A stretch of 64,000 bases of DNA from Chitinophagaceae bacterium (GTDB taxonomy: Bacteria > Bacteroidota > Bacteroidia > Chitinophagales > Chitinophagaceae). The notes under the pieces are model-generated. The model worked only from the letters and a program-made list of their open reading frames with translations, was not told where the DNA came from and made no database searches. Below are positions 34,359 through 43,926 of the stretch, one piece after another (the first letter of the stretch is position 1; each line of letters starts with the position of its first letter). The stretch is taken from assembly GCA_016719015.1 (NCBI GenBank), contig JADKAZ010000001.1, positions 744,001 to 808,000 on the forward strand, given 5' to 3'. A program made the translations under genes and the position numbers.

Positions 34359-34925
34359 ATGAAAGACGAGGCCTTTATCCGGGAAATATTGCAAAGGGGA
34401 AACCTTGCGAAAGAGAAAGTTCAGGCAAGTTTCGGCCACCTTTCCTTTGCACAACTAAACTGGAAACCTGGAGACGAAAACTGGAGTATAGGCCAATGCC
34501 TGGATCATCTTATTGTTTCTGATTGCCTATACTTTCCTTCTTTGAAAAAAATAGCAGAAGGGAAATTTGAAATGAACTTCTGGGAAAACTGGAATCCTCT
34601 AAGTGGCTTGTTTGGAAAAATGTTTGTCGATCAAATACAGGAAATCCCCAAAAAGAAGTTGAACTCCCCTACAATATTTTTACCCGCTAAAAGTGATATT
34701 GACGGTGTAATACTGGAACGGTTTCACAAACACCTTGACAGCCTGCTTGATTATATAGCAGCTTGCACCCACCTTGATATTGATAAAATACATATCACTT
34801 CACCAGTATCAAAATTGGTGACGTTGAGTTTGCGAAGAACAATAGCCCTTCTTATACAACACGAACACCGGCATGTTAACCAGGCCATAAAGGTCATACA
34901 TGCAAAAAATTTCCCCGCCTTGTAA
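34359..34925 (+). CDS. DinB-like metal-binding protein
   Basis: 188 residues, four-helix DinB/YfiT fold. NWSIGQCLDHLIVSD gives the first metal His, and IALLIQHEHRHVNQAIKVI the second and third near the C-terminus, with W/LNWKPGDENWSIG the family opening. DinB_2 proteins are thiol-dependent transferases in Gram-positive bacteria, but most members are uncharacterised. It sits between two glycosyltransferase genes on the plus strand without a clear functional link; the downstream GT25 gene starts 15 bases later. Confidence 0.82.
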   Translation: MKDEAFIREILQRGNLAKEKVQASFGHLSFAQLNWKPGDENWSIGQCLDHLIVSDCLYFPSLKKIAEGKFEMNFWENWNPLSGLFGKMFVDQIQEIPKKKLNSPTIFLPAKSDIDGVILERFHKHLDSLLDYIAACTHLDIDKIHITSPVSKLVTLSLRRTIALLIQHEHRHVNQAIKVIHAKNFPAL

Positions 34926-34940
34926 CTGGTCAATACGTCA

Positions 34941-35738
34941 ATGGTTCTTTATCTTTACTGCAATTCTCCCCTCATGCAGGAATATTTCCAATTGCTTAAC
35001 GACTATTACGACAAAATATATGTACTCAGTGTGGAAGCTGCTGTTACCCGGAGAGAACTATTTGCTGAACGTTTCAAAGGATTAGACTATACTTTCTTTT
35101 TTGGAGCCGATAAAAATCAATTCACTGTTGAGGAAGTGCAAACCAAAGGTCTTTTCAACGAAACATTTACCCGTCAGCATCATCGGTTCAGCAAAACAAT
35201 GAAGCATGGAGAAATTGCCTGTTCCTGGAGCCACCGGATGATGTATGAAGAAATGCTGGCGAAAAATTATACCCGGGTGCTGATTTTTGAAGATGATGCA
35301 GTGCCTGATGAAAAAATGTTGAAATGTATTCCTGAAATATTGAAGGAAACGCCTCCCGATTGCGAATTACTGATGTGGGGTTGGGATAAAAACGGGATGA
35401 ATAATCTGAGTACCCGATTCAAAAAAATAATTTACCATATTCAGCATTCCATTAAACAATTAAAGTGGGATCACCAGGTAATCAGCAATCTTTATGCAAA
35501 GCCATTTTCGCCACACCTGAAAAAAGCCGGCTTTCATGACTTTACCTATGCGTATGCCATCAATAAGTCGGCAGCCCGGAAATTGGTTCAACTGCAAACG
35601 CCGATTCAATACATTGCCGATAACTTGTTGGCATATGCCGCAACAAAAGAAATAGTGAAGAGTTATATTGTATACCCGCAGGTTTTTCTGCATGACAGTT
35701 TGCCCGATGGAACAGCAAGAGATTCGTATATTCGATAG
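34941..35738 (+). CDS. Glycosyltransferase family 25
   Basis: 265 residues. The GT25 signature is seen as KIYVLSVEAAVTRRELF near residue 25, GEIACSWSH at 90-98, and the acidic metal motif RVLIFEDDAVPDE with EDD at 117-119. GT25 enzymes transfer galactose or glucose in lipooligosaccharide and related glycans. A second ATG at 34974 would also keep the fold; the first is used because it follows the DinB stop closely. It lies just before an MsbA-like exporter, in keeping with envelope glycan assembly. Confidence 0.85.
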   Translation: MVLYLYCNSPLMQEYFQLLNDYYDKIYVLSVEAAVTRRELFAERFKGLDYTFFFGADKNQFTVEEVQTKGLFNETFTRQHHRFSKTMKHGEIACSWSHRMMYEEMLAKNYTRVLIFEDDAVPDEKMLKCIPEILKETPPDCELLMWGWDKNGMNNLSTRFKKIIYHIQHSIKQLKWDHQVISNLYAKPFSPHLKKAGFHDFTYAYAINKSAARKLVQLQTPIQYIADNLLAYAATKEIVKSYIVYPQVFLHDSLPDGTARDSYIR

Positions 35739-35828
35739 GCTGCTGCCAAAAAAGGAATGCCATAATTACCTGATTAACTATTCACATGATTTTTGCATAG
35801 CCATTACTCTTAATTTTTAATAGCTGAC

Positions 35829-37763
35829 ATGAAAATACTTTTTAAATACCTGAAACCTTATAAATGGCTCGTTGGACTTGTATTGCTGCTGGCTGCCATC
35901 AACATTGGATTCTCACTTGTTGATCCGATCATATTCGGAAAATTGGTAAATCTTGGAAGCTACCACCAAAAGGTAGCGCCTTTGAGCTGGGATGATTTTC
36001 TATTTACCCAACAAGAATATATAGACACCGGGGTAAAACTGGATGCAGCAGGTGTTGTACAAAAAACTGCTAATACCAAAAAAATTTATGGTGTTGTCTG
36101 GCTGCTGGTTGCCTCTATTTCCGTGGCCATGGTAAGCCGTATTGCCAAAGCGTTCCAGGATTATTTTCTCAGCCTCATTACCCAAAAATTTGGAGCCACC
36201 ATTTTTACGGAAGGATTACAACATGCTATGAAACTTCCTTACCAGGAATTTGAAGATGCAAGAAGTGGTGAAACGCTGAGTATCTTGCAGAAAGTAAGAA
36301 TAGACACTGAGAAATTCGTAGCCTCCTTTATAAATATTCTTTTTCCCGTTATAGTAGGAATAGCTTTTGTAGCCGTCTATGCAACGACCATTCACTGGAG
36401 CCTTCCGCTGGTTTATTTTGGGGGTATCTTTCTTTTGACAATTATTTCTAACCTGCTTAGTAAAAAAGTAAAAACTATCCAGAAAAAAATAGTAGGTCAA
36501 ACTACCGCACTCGCAGGTGCCACTACAGAGTCTCTTCGGAATATTGAGCTGGTAAAAAGTCTGGGCTTAACCAAGCAGGAAGTAAGCAGGCTGAATAAAA
36601 ATACATTTAAAATTCTGGGACTTGAGCTGACAAAAGTAAAACGCATCCGCAGCATCAGTTTTGTGCAAGGCACTTTTGTGAACACACTCCGGCAGGTAAT
36701 TTTATTTCTGTTGATGCTCTTCATTTACCAGGGAAAAATGGATGCTGGTCAGATCGTAACCATGCAGATTTTCTCCTTCTTTGTATTTGGACCGTTACAG
36801 GAAATAGGAAACATCATTCTCACCTATCGTGAAGCACAAGCCTCGCTGGAAAATTTTGACAACCTGATGAAAAAACCGCCTGAGCCGCAGGCTGCTAATC
36901 CCAAACATCTGGGCCAGATACAAACACTGGAATTTGACCATGTAGCATTTAAACACCAGACTGCAGCACATAAAGCCATTAATGATATTAGTTTTAAAGT
37001 GAAAATCGGTGAAACGATAGCTTTTGTAGGACCGTCGGGTTCCGGAAAAACTACCTTGATGAAATTGCTGGTTGGACTTTACCGTCCTCAGGAAGGAAAA
37101 ATTTTGTACAACGGTATTGACGAAAACAGTATTGACTTTGAAGACTTACGGAATCAAATCGGCTTTGTAACCCAGGATACCCAGCTTTTTTCCGGAACCA
37201 TTAAAGAGAATCTGACATTTGTATACCCCGCAGCCAGTGAAGAAGATCTACTCGATGCACTAAACAAAGCAGCCTGTCAAAATATGCTGTCAAGAGCGGA
37301 AAAAGGATTAGAGACTATGATAGGTGAAGGTGGATTAAAATTAAGTGGTGGCGAAAAACAACGGTTGTCCATTGCAAGAGCATTGCTGCGTAAACCAAAA
37401 CTGCTGCTATTTGATGAAGCTACTTCTGCACTCGATTCTTTAACAGAGGAAGAAATCACCGATACCATAAAAGATATCTCCCTGCAGGGAGATCAAATCA
37501 GCATCCTGATTGCACACCGGCTTTCCACGATCATGCATGCCGACAGAATTTATGTTTTGGAAAAAGGTGATGTGGTGGAAACAGGTAATCATGAAAAACT
37601 ACTAGCCGAAAAAGGATTGTATTATGCCATGTGGCGCCAGCAAATTGGTGAAAGAAAAATAAAATCAGTGTTGTTTAATTTATGGGAATACTATCAGTTT
37701 TTGGTTTCGGCTCCGGTAAAATTAAAAGTGCCTTACGAAAAGGAGCTCTCATCATTGATGTAA
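35829..37763 (+). CDS. ABC transporter, fused permease and ATPase (MsbA-like)
   Basis: 644 residues as read. Six membrane segments lie in the first 340 residues; the ATPase has Walker A GPSGSGKTT from about residue 401, LSGGEKQRLS signature near 504 and LLFDEATSALDS Walker B. This is a type IV exporter half-transporter for lipids or other hydrophobic molecules. The last 34 residues are out of keeping with the family and overlap the next gene by 82 bases; deleting one A from the run at 37655-37659 would end the protein with IGERK at residue 610. Its role in glycan or lipid export is inference. Confidence 0.9.
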   Translation: MKILFKYLKPYKWLVGLVLLLAAINIGFSLVDPIIFGKLVNLGSYHQKVAPLSWDDFLFTQQEYIDTGVKLDAAGVVQKTANTKKIYGVVWLLVASISVAMVSRIAKAFQDYFLSLITQKFGATIFTEGLQHAMKLPYQEFEDARSGETLSILQKVRIDTEKFVASFINILFPVIVGIAFVAVYATTIHWSLPLVYFGGIFLLTIISNLLSKKVKTIQKKIVGQTTALAGATTESLRNIELVKSLGLTKQEVSRLNKNTFKILGLELTKVKRIRSISFVQGTFVNTLRQVILFLLMLFIYQGKMDAGQIVTMQIFSFFVFGPLQEIGNIILTYREAQASLENFDNLMKKPPEPQAANPKHLGQIQTLEFDHVAFKHQTAAHKAINDISFKVKIGETIAFVGPSGSGKTTLMKLLVGLYRPQEGKILYNGIDENSIDFEDLRNQIGFVTQDTQLFSGTIKENLTFVYPAASEEDLLDALNKAACQNMLSRAEKGLETMIGEGGLKLSGGEKQRLSIARALLRKPKLLLFDEATSALDSLTEEEITDTIKDISLQGDQISILIAHRLSTIMHADRIYVLEKGDVVETGNHEKLLAEKGLYYAMWRQQIGERKIKSVLFNLWEYYQFLVSAPVKLKVPYEKELSSLM

Positions 37764-37996
37764 GGACAGGTATTGAATATGACCGGGGCCATGTACCCGA
37801 TGCATTCAACATTCCTGTAGACAGGATTTCAGCCAATGCCCAAAGATTAAAAGAAGCAAAACTCCCTGTTGTTCTTTGTTGTAATTCCGGAGCCAGGAGC
37901 CGAAATGCCGTGCAGCAACTCAAAGCAAAAGGATTGAAAGAAGTGTATAATGGAGGAAGCTGGGAAAATGTATTAAAATTGATGCAAAGTCTTTAA
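37682..37996 (+). CDS. Rhodanese-like domain protein
   Basis: 104 residues, a single rhodanese domain. GALIIDVRTGIEYDRGHVPDAFNIP and the active-site loop CNSGARS (C67, R72) are complete. Such proteins carry sulfur as a persulfide. It is cytoplasmic with no signal. The start overlaps the 3' end of the ABC transporter gene as read; with a one-base correction the gap would be 19 bases. Confidence 0.88.
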   Translation: MGILSVFGFGSGKIKSALRKGALIIDVRTGIEYDRGHVPDAFNIPVDRISANAQRLKEAKLPVVLCCNSGARSRNAVQQLKAKGLKEVYNGGSWENVLKLMQSL

Positions 37997-38000
37997 TAAA

Positions 38001-38432
38001 TCAGGGATTCACTTTTACTGAAACGGATTTAGTTGTTGTATTAGCTCCATGATCTTCAAAAGAAACGGTGACCGTATAATCAGAGGCGGCTGCAACGGAA
38101 GGAGTATAATTAAGATTGAAATTATATAATTTTTGTCCATGTATCTCATAGGCCTGGTTCATTAACACAATTCCCGTTCCATCATTAATTACTTTAATCG
38201 TACCCCGGTATAAACCAAGATCATCAGTTATTCTTCCCGTCATATTAATCACATTGCCACTGCTAAAGACCTGGTTGGCTGTTGGTGTAAAAACGAAAAT
38301 TTCAGGTGGTGTATTATCCTCCGGTGTTACTACATGCGGGCTATCATCGGTGACTACTCCCCCTTTTGAACAGGATTCAAAAGTCAATACAGTAACTATG
38401 CAAAGTAATATTGAAAACGAAAGTTTTTTCAT
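38001..38432 (-). CDS. DUF4625 domain lipoprotein
   Basis: 143 residues from the ATG at 38432, which gives a lipoprotein signal (MKKLSFSILLCIVTVLTFESC); a longer upstream start would displace it. The mature part is a beta-sandwich with PPEIFVFTPTANQVFSSGNVINMTGRITDDLGLYRGTIKVIND, the DUF4625 pattern found in Bacteroidota surface lipoproteins. Function is unknown. It lies 10 bases after the DUF2721 gene on the same strand. Confidence 0.7.
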   Translation of the reverse strand: MKKLSFSILLCIVTVLTFESCSKGGVVTDDSPHVVTPEDNTPPEIFVFTPTANQVFSSGNVINMTGRITDDLGLYRGTIKVINDGTGIVLMNQAYEIHGQKLYNFNLNYTPSVAAASDYTVTVSFEDHGANTTTKSVSVKVNP

Positions 38433-38442
38433 TCCGGTAAAT

Positions 38443-38895
38443 CTACAAATCTTTTTTTTCATTGCTGCCAGAAATAAAGTTCGAAAAGAAATTCGACTTT
38501 TCTAATTCCTCCATATCGCTTAGTTCAAGTTCTAACGCCTTAGTGCTTAGAAAAATCTCTATTAACGAAATAATCAATGATGCCAGCAAGCTAAGCAGGC
38601 TGGCCGCAAAAATATATTCTGCCACTTTCATCCATCCTTTATAAATACTGAACATACAAACAACACAGCATAGAAAACTGAACACTCCCACTGCCTGCAT
38701 ACTTCTTACATAATTGATCCGTCTTTTCAGGTTACTTATCTGTTGAAACAATACTTTATTTTTCTTGCCCTGGATATATTCATCGTGCAATTTTCGAATC
38801 AGGCTGGCCAGGGCTAAGAATCGATTTGTATAAGCCAACAACAATAATGTGATGGCGGGGAATAATAAAGCGGGGGTATTAAAGGTGATTTCCAT
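38443..38895 (-). CDS. DUF2721 family membrane protein
   Basis: 150 residues from the ATG at 38895 (MEITFNTPALLFPAITLLLLAYTNRF). Three hydrophobic segments near 10-27, 69-88 and 94-117 with a cytoplasmic basic loop (KKNKVLFQQISNLKRRINYVRS) match DUF2721, which are small three-helix inner-membrane proteins. Function unknown. The upstream frame of about 20 more residues is considered non-coding leader because the family start is the methionine chosen here. Confidence 0.7.
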   Translation of the reverse strand: MEITFNTPALLFPAITLLLLAYTNRFLALASLIRKLHDEYIQGKKNKVLFQQISNLKRRINYVRSMQAVGVFSFLCCVVCMFSIYKGWMKVAEYIFAASLLSLLASLIISLIEIFLSTKALELELSDMEELEKSNFFSNFISGSNEKKDL

Positions 38896-38971
38896 CCTCC
38901 AATTTACTTCATAAAAAGAAATCAGGGGCTGGTAAAAGAAATAGAGGCTATCTCTCCACTGCAATAGTCAA

Positions 38972-41413
38972 TTATTTTTTGATAAAGCCCAATGGCACAT
39001 TCAACTTTAATGAAAAATTACGACCCGTGTTGAACACTCCGTTCCGGCCTGTCACCCTATTCTCAGCAGCATACTTCAAGCGGCTCAGGTGGTTTTGATA
39101 TGCGGTGTTAGCAATATTGGTGACTGCAAAATGCAAGCTGAAAAGTATTTTTTTATCCCTCCGGATAATATCTGAACCAATACCGGCATTCAGCACAGTG
39201 TAGCCTAGTGTAGCGTTTTCAGTATCATAGCCGGTAAAAGGGTTATTCTGGGAAAAAGTTCTATCTGCCTCTACTTTCGCATAGAGATTAATGAAGGCCT
39301 TCCCGGCTTGTTTAAAATCTCCTCTCAATTCACTTATCCATCGGGCAGCAGGAATCAATGGTAAATTACTACTGCCGTCAATTGCATTATCAAATTTTCC
39401 CCGAACAAATGAAACAGTATTCTCAAAATGTAACCAGTGTATGGGATGCGGATGAATATCAATGGAAGCTTCAACTCCGGCCAACTTTGCATGTTGCTGG
39501 TCAAACTGAAAAGCGGTGATATAATCGCCATCTACATTTACCAATGAATCGCCACCAAAAGCCGATTCCAGTTTCCGGTAAAAAATAAAATCGTTCATGC
39601 GGTTATAAAAAGCACTGAGGCCTAAACTAAAATGCTCGTTGTCTATATCTACTCCTCCATCCAGTTGCAAACTGGTTTCAGATTTCAGGTTTTGACCGCC
39701 ATACTCATAGCGGTTGGTACCTTCATGGGCTCCATTACTTGCCAGCTCGGCTAAGCTGGGTGCCCGGAAACCTCTCGCAATATTAGCTTTAAAAGTAAGA
39801 GCTTCTGTTGGCTCGATGCTGATACCAGCACTTCCGGAAAAATTTGAAAAGGATCGTTTGAAAGCAGTAAATTTTTGGTCGGCTCCTTCAAAAAATTCTT
39901 TCGAATCAACCGACCGGTTATCAAACCGAAGACCACCGCTGAAGGTTGCTTTTTTAAATATGCGTTGTACATATACAAATCCTCCAATATCGAAAATGCT
40001 ATACTCTGGTATCAATACCTCCACACCTTTGTTCTCATTACGCTGCCGCATACCATTAACACCAATAGTAGTATGCCACTCTTTCATTTCGGGTAATTGC
40101 CATTGCACATTATAATTGATGGTTTTCAGATCAAAGAATAAACTTTTTTCTTCCGGGCTTTCAGGATTACCAAATTCCTGTCGCTGATTATCCTGGTAAC
40201 CAAGATTAATCTTCAACCGGCTTTTTTTAATTGCAAAATTATTGTCAAGAATAAGTTTATTGTGCTGCACCCTTTGCTGCGGAACTAATAATGCTCTCGA
40301 ATCCAAATCGGCTGTTGCAGCAATTCTTTCTAATGGAGAACCGGCATACAAAATAAATTTTCCGGTAGCATCATCCCGGTCACCTTCCACCAGGCCAAGA
40401 TGCTGATTAAAACGACTGAATATTAAATGTGTATAGCCCCAGCTTTTATTGATACCAATATATCCACCAAAATTTTTCTCATTGAACCGTGAGTTCAGCA
40501 CTTTGCCATCATATTTATTTTTATAATCACCTGCAGATTTGAAGGTGCCGTATACGTTCCAGTTGAATCCATTCTTATTGGCTGCAAGGCTACCGTTTAA
40601 AGCAAACAAACCATTATTACTTTGATAATTTGTCAGAATATTTCCTTTCATTGTTCCTTCGGCAACAGGTGTATTGGTAATAAAATTGATAACACCGGCC
40701 AGTGCATCACTTCCATACATTAAAGAGGCTGGGCCTTTTAATACCTCTACCCTTCCCACACTGAGCTCATCTATTTCCACTCCATGTTCATCACCCCACT
40801 GTTGTCCTTCTTGCCGTATACCTTCGTTTACCACCACTACCCTGTTATAACCAAGCCCCCGGATAAAAGGTTTTGAAATGGCAGGGCCTGTTGAAAGTTG
40901 TGATACGCCGGGAACATGGCTCAAAGCGTCTATAATATTTGTTGATGAAGATTGTAATAAGGCTGCTTTCCGGATTGATGTAACTGGCACAGGTGTTTTA
41001 CGGATGCTGGTGGCCCCGGATACCCCGGTGATAATGACTCCCCGGTTCTCCACAACCACGGATGAAAGTTTAAAATCTTTTTGCAGGTCACTGTTAAGCT
41101 CCAGATGCTCAACTAATGTGGCATAACCGGCATGTGAAATTTCAATAACATGGTGACCGGGCGGAATATTCGCCAGGATGTAATTACCATTTCCATCAGC
41201 CGATGTACCGATTTTATCATCGGCAAAATAAACTGAGGCACCCGGAAGCGGTTCACCGGTTTTTTCATCGGTGATCTTACCAGATAAAATAACTTTTATT
41301 ACCGGTTCTTTTATCGCAGTACGATTTTCCGATCGGATATCAATATTGGTTTGTGTAATGCCGGCAAAAGGAACAATACCTATGAAAACAATAAAAAAAG
41401 CAGCTTTTTTCAT
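38972..41413 (-). CDS. TonB-dependent outer-membrane receptor
   Basis: 813 residues from the ATG at 41413, which starts a signal peptide (MKKAAFFIVFIGIVPFAG); longer in-frame upstream sequence is ignored. An N-terminal carboxypeptidase-regulatory-like domain (LSGKITDEKTGEPLPGASVYF) precedes the plug (NIIDALSHVPGVSQLSTGPAISKPFIRGLGYNRVVVVNEG, RVEVLKGPASLMYGSDALAGVINFI) and a 22-strand barrel ending FSLKLNVPLGFIKK. It imports a ligand energised by TonB; the ligand cannot be told from the sequence. No SusD partner adjoins it, so it is not a standard polysaccharide locus. Confidence 0.93.
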   Translation of the reverse strand: MKKAAFFIVFIGIVPFAGITQTNIDIRSENRTAIKEPVIKVILSGKITDEKTGEPLPGASVYFADDKIGTSADGNGNYILANIPPGHHVIEISHAGYATLVEHLELNSDLQKDFKLSSVVVENRGVIITGVSGATSIRKTPVPVTSIRKAALLQSSSTNIIDALSHVPGVSQLSTGPAISKPFIRGLGYNRVVVVNEGIRQEGQQWGDEHGVEIDELSVGRVEVLKGPASLMYGSDALAGVINFITNTPVAEGTMKGNILTNYQSNNGLFALNGSLAANKNGFNWNVYGTFKSAGDYKNKYDGKVLNSRFNEKNFGGYIGINKSWGYTHLIFSRFNQHLGLVEGDRDDATGKFILYAGSPLERIAATADLDSRALLVPQQRVQHNKLILDNNFAIKKSRLKINLGYQDNQRQEFGNPESPEEKSLFFDLKTINYNVQWQLPEMKEWHTTIGVNGMRQRNENKGVEVLIPEYSIFDIGGFVYVQRIFKKATFSGGLRFDNRSVDSKEFFEGADQKFTAFKRSFSNFSGSAGISIEPTEALTFKANIARGFRAPSLAELASNGAHEGTNRYEYGGQNLKSETSLQLDGGVDIDNEHFSLGLSAFYNRMNDFIFYRKLESAFGGDSLVNVDGDYITAFQFDQQHAKLAGVEASIDIHPHPIHWLHFENTVSFVRGKFDNAIDGSSNLPLIPAARWISELRGDFKQAGKAFINLYAKVEADRTFSQNNPFTGYDTENATLGYTVLNAGIGSDIIRRDKKILFSLHFAVTNIANTAYQNHLSRLKYAAENRVTGRNGVFNTGRNFSLKLNVPLGFIKK

Positions 41414-41436
41414 ATTTTTATTTTGATACATTGTTG

Positions 41437-41470
41437 CAAATATAAAACTAAATGTATCGTAGTTGCAAAA
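41437..41470 (-). promoter_or_regulatory. Promoter of the TonB-dependent receptor gene
   Basis: On the minus strand, TATATTTG (41437-41444) is an exact TAnnTTTG box and TTTTGC (41465-41470) lies 20 bases upstream. The leader would be about 20 bases. Confidence 0.6.
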
Positions 41471-41617
41471 AAAATATAATAACCAGTGAATTTCGTTAAA
41501 GCATTGGCAATATAAATACCTGTAAAAGGTCTGCAATTCACCTACAAATTTTTATCTTGTTAAAACAAACCCTTCACCTGTTTAAACCCGGTGAAGATTA
41601 CTTATTCAAAGCCAGCT

Positions 41618-42199
41618 ATGAAACTAAAACTGATTTCTTACTGCCTGTTGGCCGGCCCTTTGTTATTCATTGCCTCCTGTAGTAAAAAGGATACTCCGGC
41701 ACCCGCCGACCCTTGTACTGGTGTCAGCTACAATGTTACATCCACAAAAACAGAAGCAATCGGTGCTTTAAACAATGGAACGATTACAATATCGGAACCA
41801 AGAGGCGATACTATTTCCTATAAAATTGGTAGCGGTGCTTACCAGCCATCCTGGTACTTTACCAACCTGGCTCCCGGCAATTATGTAATTACTGTAAAAA
41901 ATCAAAAGGGCTGTACTGATACTGCCCAGATTACTATACTAAATTATGGGCCTAAGTATGCGGCCGTTAAACAAATCATATTGGGTTATTGTGGCCCTTG
42001 TCATCTGAACGGTGCTATAAATGGCGGCAAAAATTTTGATACGGATGCCAGCATCATCAATAGTTGGGATAGAATAAAAGCCCGGGCGGTTGACAGCAAT
42101 CCTTCGCAAATGCCGGAGATACCCAATGCACCGTTAACAACAGTAGATAAACAAAAAATTACAGATTGGGTAAATGCCGGGCACCGGCAGACCGATTAG
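41618..42199 (+). CDS. Haem c-binding lipoprotein
   Basis: 193 residues from the ATG at 41618 (an upstream GTG at 41591 is in frame). MKLKLISYCLLAGPLLFIASC is a lipoprotein signal with C21. A beta domain (residues 33-110) is followed by a small cytochrome-like domain: CGPCH at 125-129 for covalent haem, and SQMPEIPNAPLTTVDKQKITDWVNAG with a likely axial M165. It resembles cytochrome c modules found with DUF1501/DUF1800 proteins. It probably sits on the periplasmic or outer-membrane surface. Convergent with the DUF1501 gene. Confidence 0.78.
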   Translation: MKLKLISYCLLAGPLLFIASCSKKDTPAPADPCTGVSYNVTSTKTEAIGALNNGTITISEPRGDTISYKIGSGAYQPSWYFTNLAPGNYVITVKNQKGCTDTAQITILNYGPKYAAVKQIILGYCGPCHLNGAINGGKNFDTDASIINSWDRIKARAVDSNPSQMPEIPNAPLTTVDKQKITDWVNAGHRQTD

Positions 42200-42220
42200 C
42201 GAATCAGATAAAAGAATTAA

Positions 42221-42251
42221 AAATCCCTTGTAAATTTTCTACAAGGGATTT
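42221..42251. terminator. Bidirectional terminator between the cytochrome and DUF1501 genes
   Basis: A 12-bp perfect stem (AAATCCCTTGTA with TACAAGGGATTT) and 7-base loop lie between two convergent stop codons, with A-rich sequence on the left and T-rich sequence on the right. Confidence 0.85.
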
Positions 42252-42273
42252 TCTGTTTTATATCCTATTTTAA

Positions 42274-43872
42274 TTATCTCACTTTCAGCATCGGCCTCAC
42301 TTTCTGTATCACTCCATTCTGTAAACGGGCATAATAGATTCCTGTAGGCAATCCCTCGGCATCAAAAGAAACAGTGTTTGTACCTGCTGTTGTATAGTCT
42401 CTTTCCAGCAACGTCTTAATAACCCTGCCCAGTGTATCAATAATTTGTATCAATGTGTGGCCACCTTCAGTATGAAACTTAATCGTTGTACTGGTAGTGA
42501 ATGGATTTGGATAGTTAGTGATAATTGCATCAAATGCAGGGTCAGGTGGTGGAGTAACCCCATTACAAGTGATACTACTCTTAAACAAAGGCAATGATTG
42601 TAATTGTGTATTGATACCCGGAGGATATAAACCATCCACCACTGTTTTATCTAAACAGAACCATTTTTCCAGGATGGTGGAATAAATACTTCTGAAATCA
42701 TACTGCATGGGAATATTATCATTCACCGAAGCGTTAGCTGGTATAGCTGGATTATCACCTAAAACACCGGCCTCTATTTTACTTCCGAAAAGGAACATGG
42801 GTGCAGCAGCACCATGGTCAGTGCCTACGCTGGAGTTAGATTTAATACGACGACCAAATTCGCTGTATGTCATGCCTATTACCCTGTCCTGTACTCCCAG
42901 GAATTGTAAATCATCCTGGAATGCTTTGCAGGCATCAGAAACTCTTTGCAGCAAAGTAGCATGAGCACCGGTAGTTGTATCGGCAGCATTAACCTGAACA
43001 GAGTGGGTATCAAAGCCACCAAAACTCACCATATATACTCTTGTCTTTAATCCCCCTTTTACTAACCGGGCCACAATCTTTAATTGATCAGCAAGGCTAT
43101 TATTAGCAGGATAGGTTGCTTGTTGTGTTACTGCGTTAGCTGCATTGCGGATAACAGTGGAATATTTTTGTGTTTGCTGGGAAACCAAGCGAACATATTT
43201 CAGTTCTTTCCCGGCGGGTGTATCAGGGACAGGATCGGTGGTTCCATTTAAAAGATTATAAAAAGAAGTGGGATTGGTAATACTCATGGCCATATTTACT
43301 GCAGGTCCTTGTGTAGTTAGTGTAGTAGTAGAACCAATCTGTATAGCTAATGGATCCGGTGTATTTACATTCGGATAACCCGTTGGAAAATTAGGATATT
43401 CATAATTCAGGTAACGGCCTGCCCATCCGCTAAATACTTCCTGGTTGCTGTTAGATCCGCTCATCCAGATATCAGTGGCACGGAAATGGGAAAAATTGGG
43501 CTGGGGATAACCTACGGCCTGTATCACTTTCATCATTCCATTATTATGCAGCGTATGTAAACCTGTCATGGAAGGATGTATGCCTGCACCACTGCTGCCC
43601 AAAGCAAGTATCCTGTTTTGTGGAATCGCCACATTTGATCTTGCATTAAAATAGTTGGAATAAGTAGAAATTGGAATAACAGTATTCAACCCATCATTAC
43701 CACCGGACAGCTGAATAATAACAAGCACATGATCTGTATCAGTAGTGCTTTGTAGCAGAGCCTGCACCAAGGGTGAGTCGGCTGCAAAAGCTTTGACAGA
43801 ATATCCATTTATCAGTGCGGGCAGCAATGTGGCTGCCGGTAAGGTTTTTTGTAAAAAATCTCTTCTTTTCAT
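42274..43872 (-). CDS. DUF1501 domain protein with T9SS sorting domain
   Basis: 532 residues. The N-terminus MKRRDFLQKTLPAATLLPALINGYSVKAFA resembles a Tat-type signal. DUF1501 marks are DHVLVIIQLSGGNDGLNTVIPI, LHTLHNNGMMKVIQAVGYPQPNFSHFRATDIW and GGFDTHS with MTYSEFGRR; the family belongs to the alkaline-phosphatase-like fold. The C-terminus (NYPNPFTTSTTIKF, then GIYYARLQNGVIQKVRPMLKV) is a type A T9SS sorting domain. The activity is unknown. It follows the DUF1800 gene by 54 bases in one operon. Confidence 0.85.
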   Translation of the reverse strand: MKRRDFLQKTLPAATLLPALINGYSVKAFAADSPLVQALLQSTTDTDHVLVIIQLSGGNDGLNTVIPISTYSNYFNARSNVAIPQNRILALGSSGAGIHPSMTGLHTLHNNGMMKVIQAVGYPQPNFSHFRATDIWMSGSNSNQEVFSGWAGRYLNYEYPNFPTGYPNVNTPDPLAIQIGSTTTLTTQGPAVNMAMSITNPTSFYNLLNGTTDPVPDTPAGKELKYVRLVSQQTQKYSTVIRNAANAVTQQATYPANNSLADQLKIVARLVKGGLKTRVYMVSFGGFDTHSVQVNAADTTTGAHATLLQRVSDACKAFQDDLQFLGVQDRVIGMTYSEFGRRIKSNSSVGTDHGAAAPMFLFGSKIEAGVLGDNPAIPANASVNDNIPMQYDFRSIYSTILEKWFCLDKTVVDGLYPPGINTQLQSLPLFKSSITCNGVTPPPDPAFDAIITNYPNPFTTSTTIKFHTEGGHTLIQIIDTLGRVIKTLLERDYTTAGTNTVSFDAEGLPTGIYYARLQNGVIQKVRPMLKVR

Positions 43873-43926
43873 TTTTGGTTTATTAAGATGCCCGCCCGGA
43901 TGAACCGTTCGGACGGGAAAAAGGAT

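Noticed and set aside
31455..37996. A complete capsule or O-antigen operon
   Set aside because: The glycosyltransferases are on both strands with a DinB-like gene between them, and no polymerase, flippase or initiating transferase is present.
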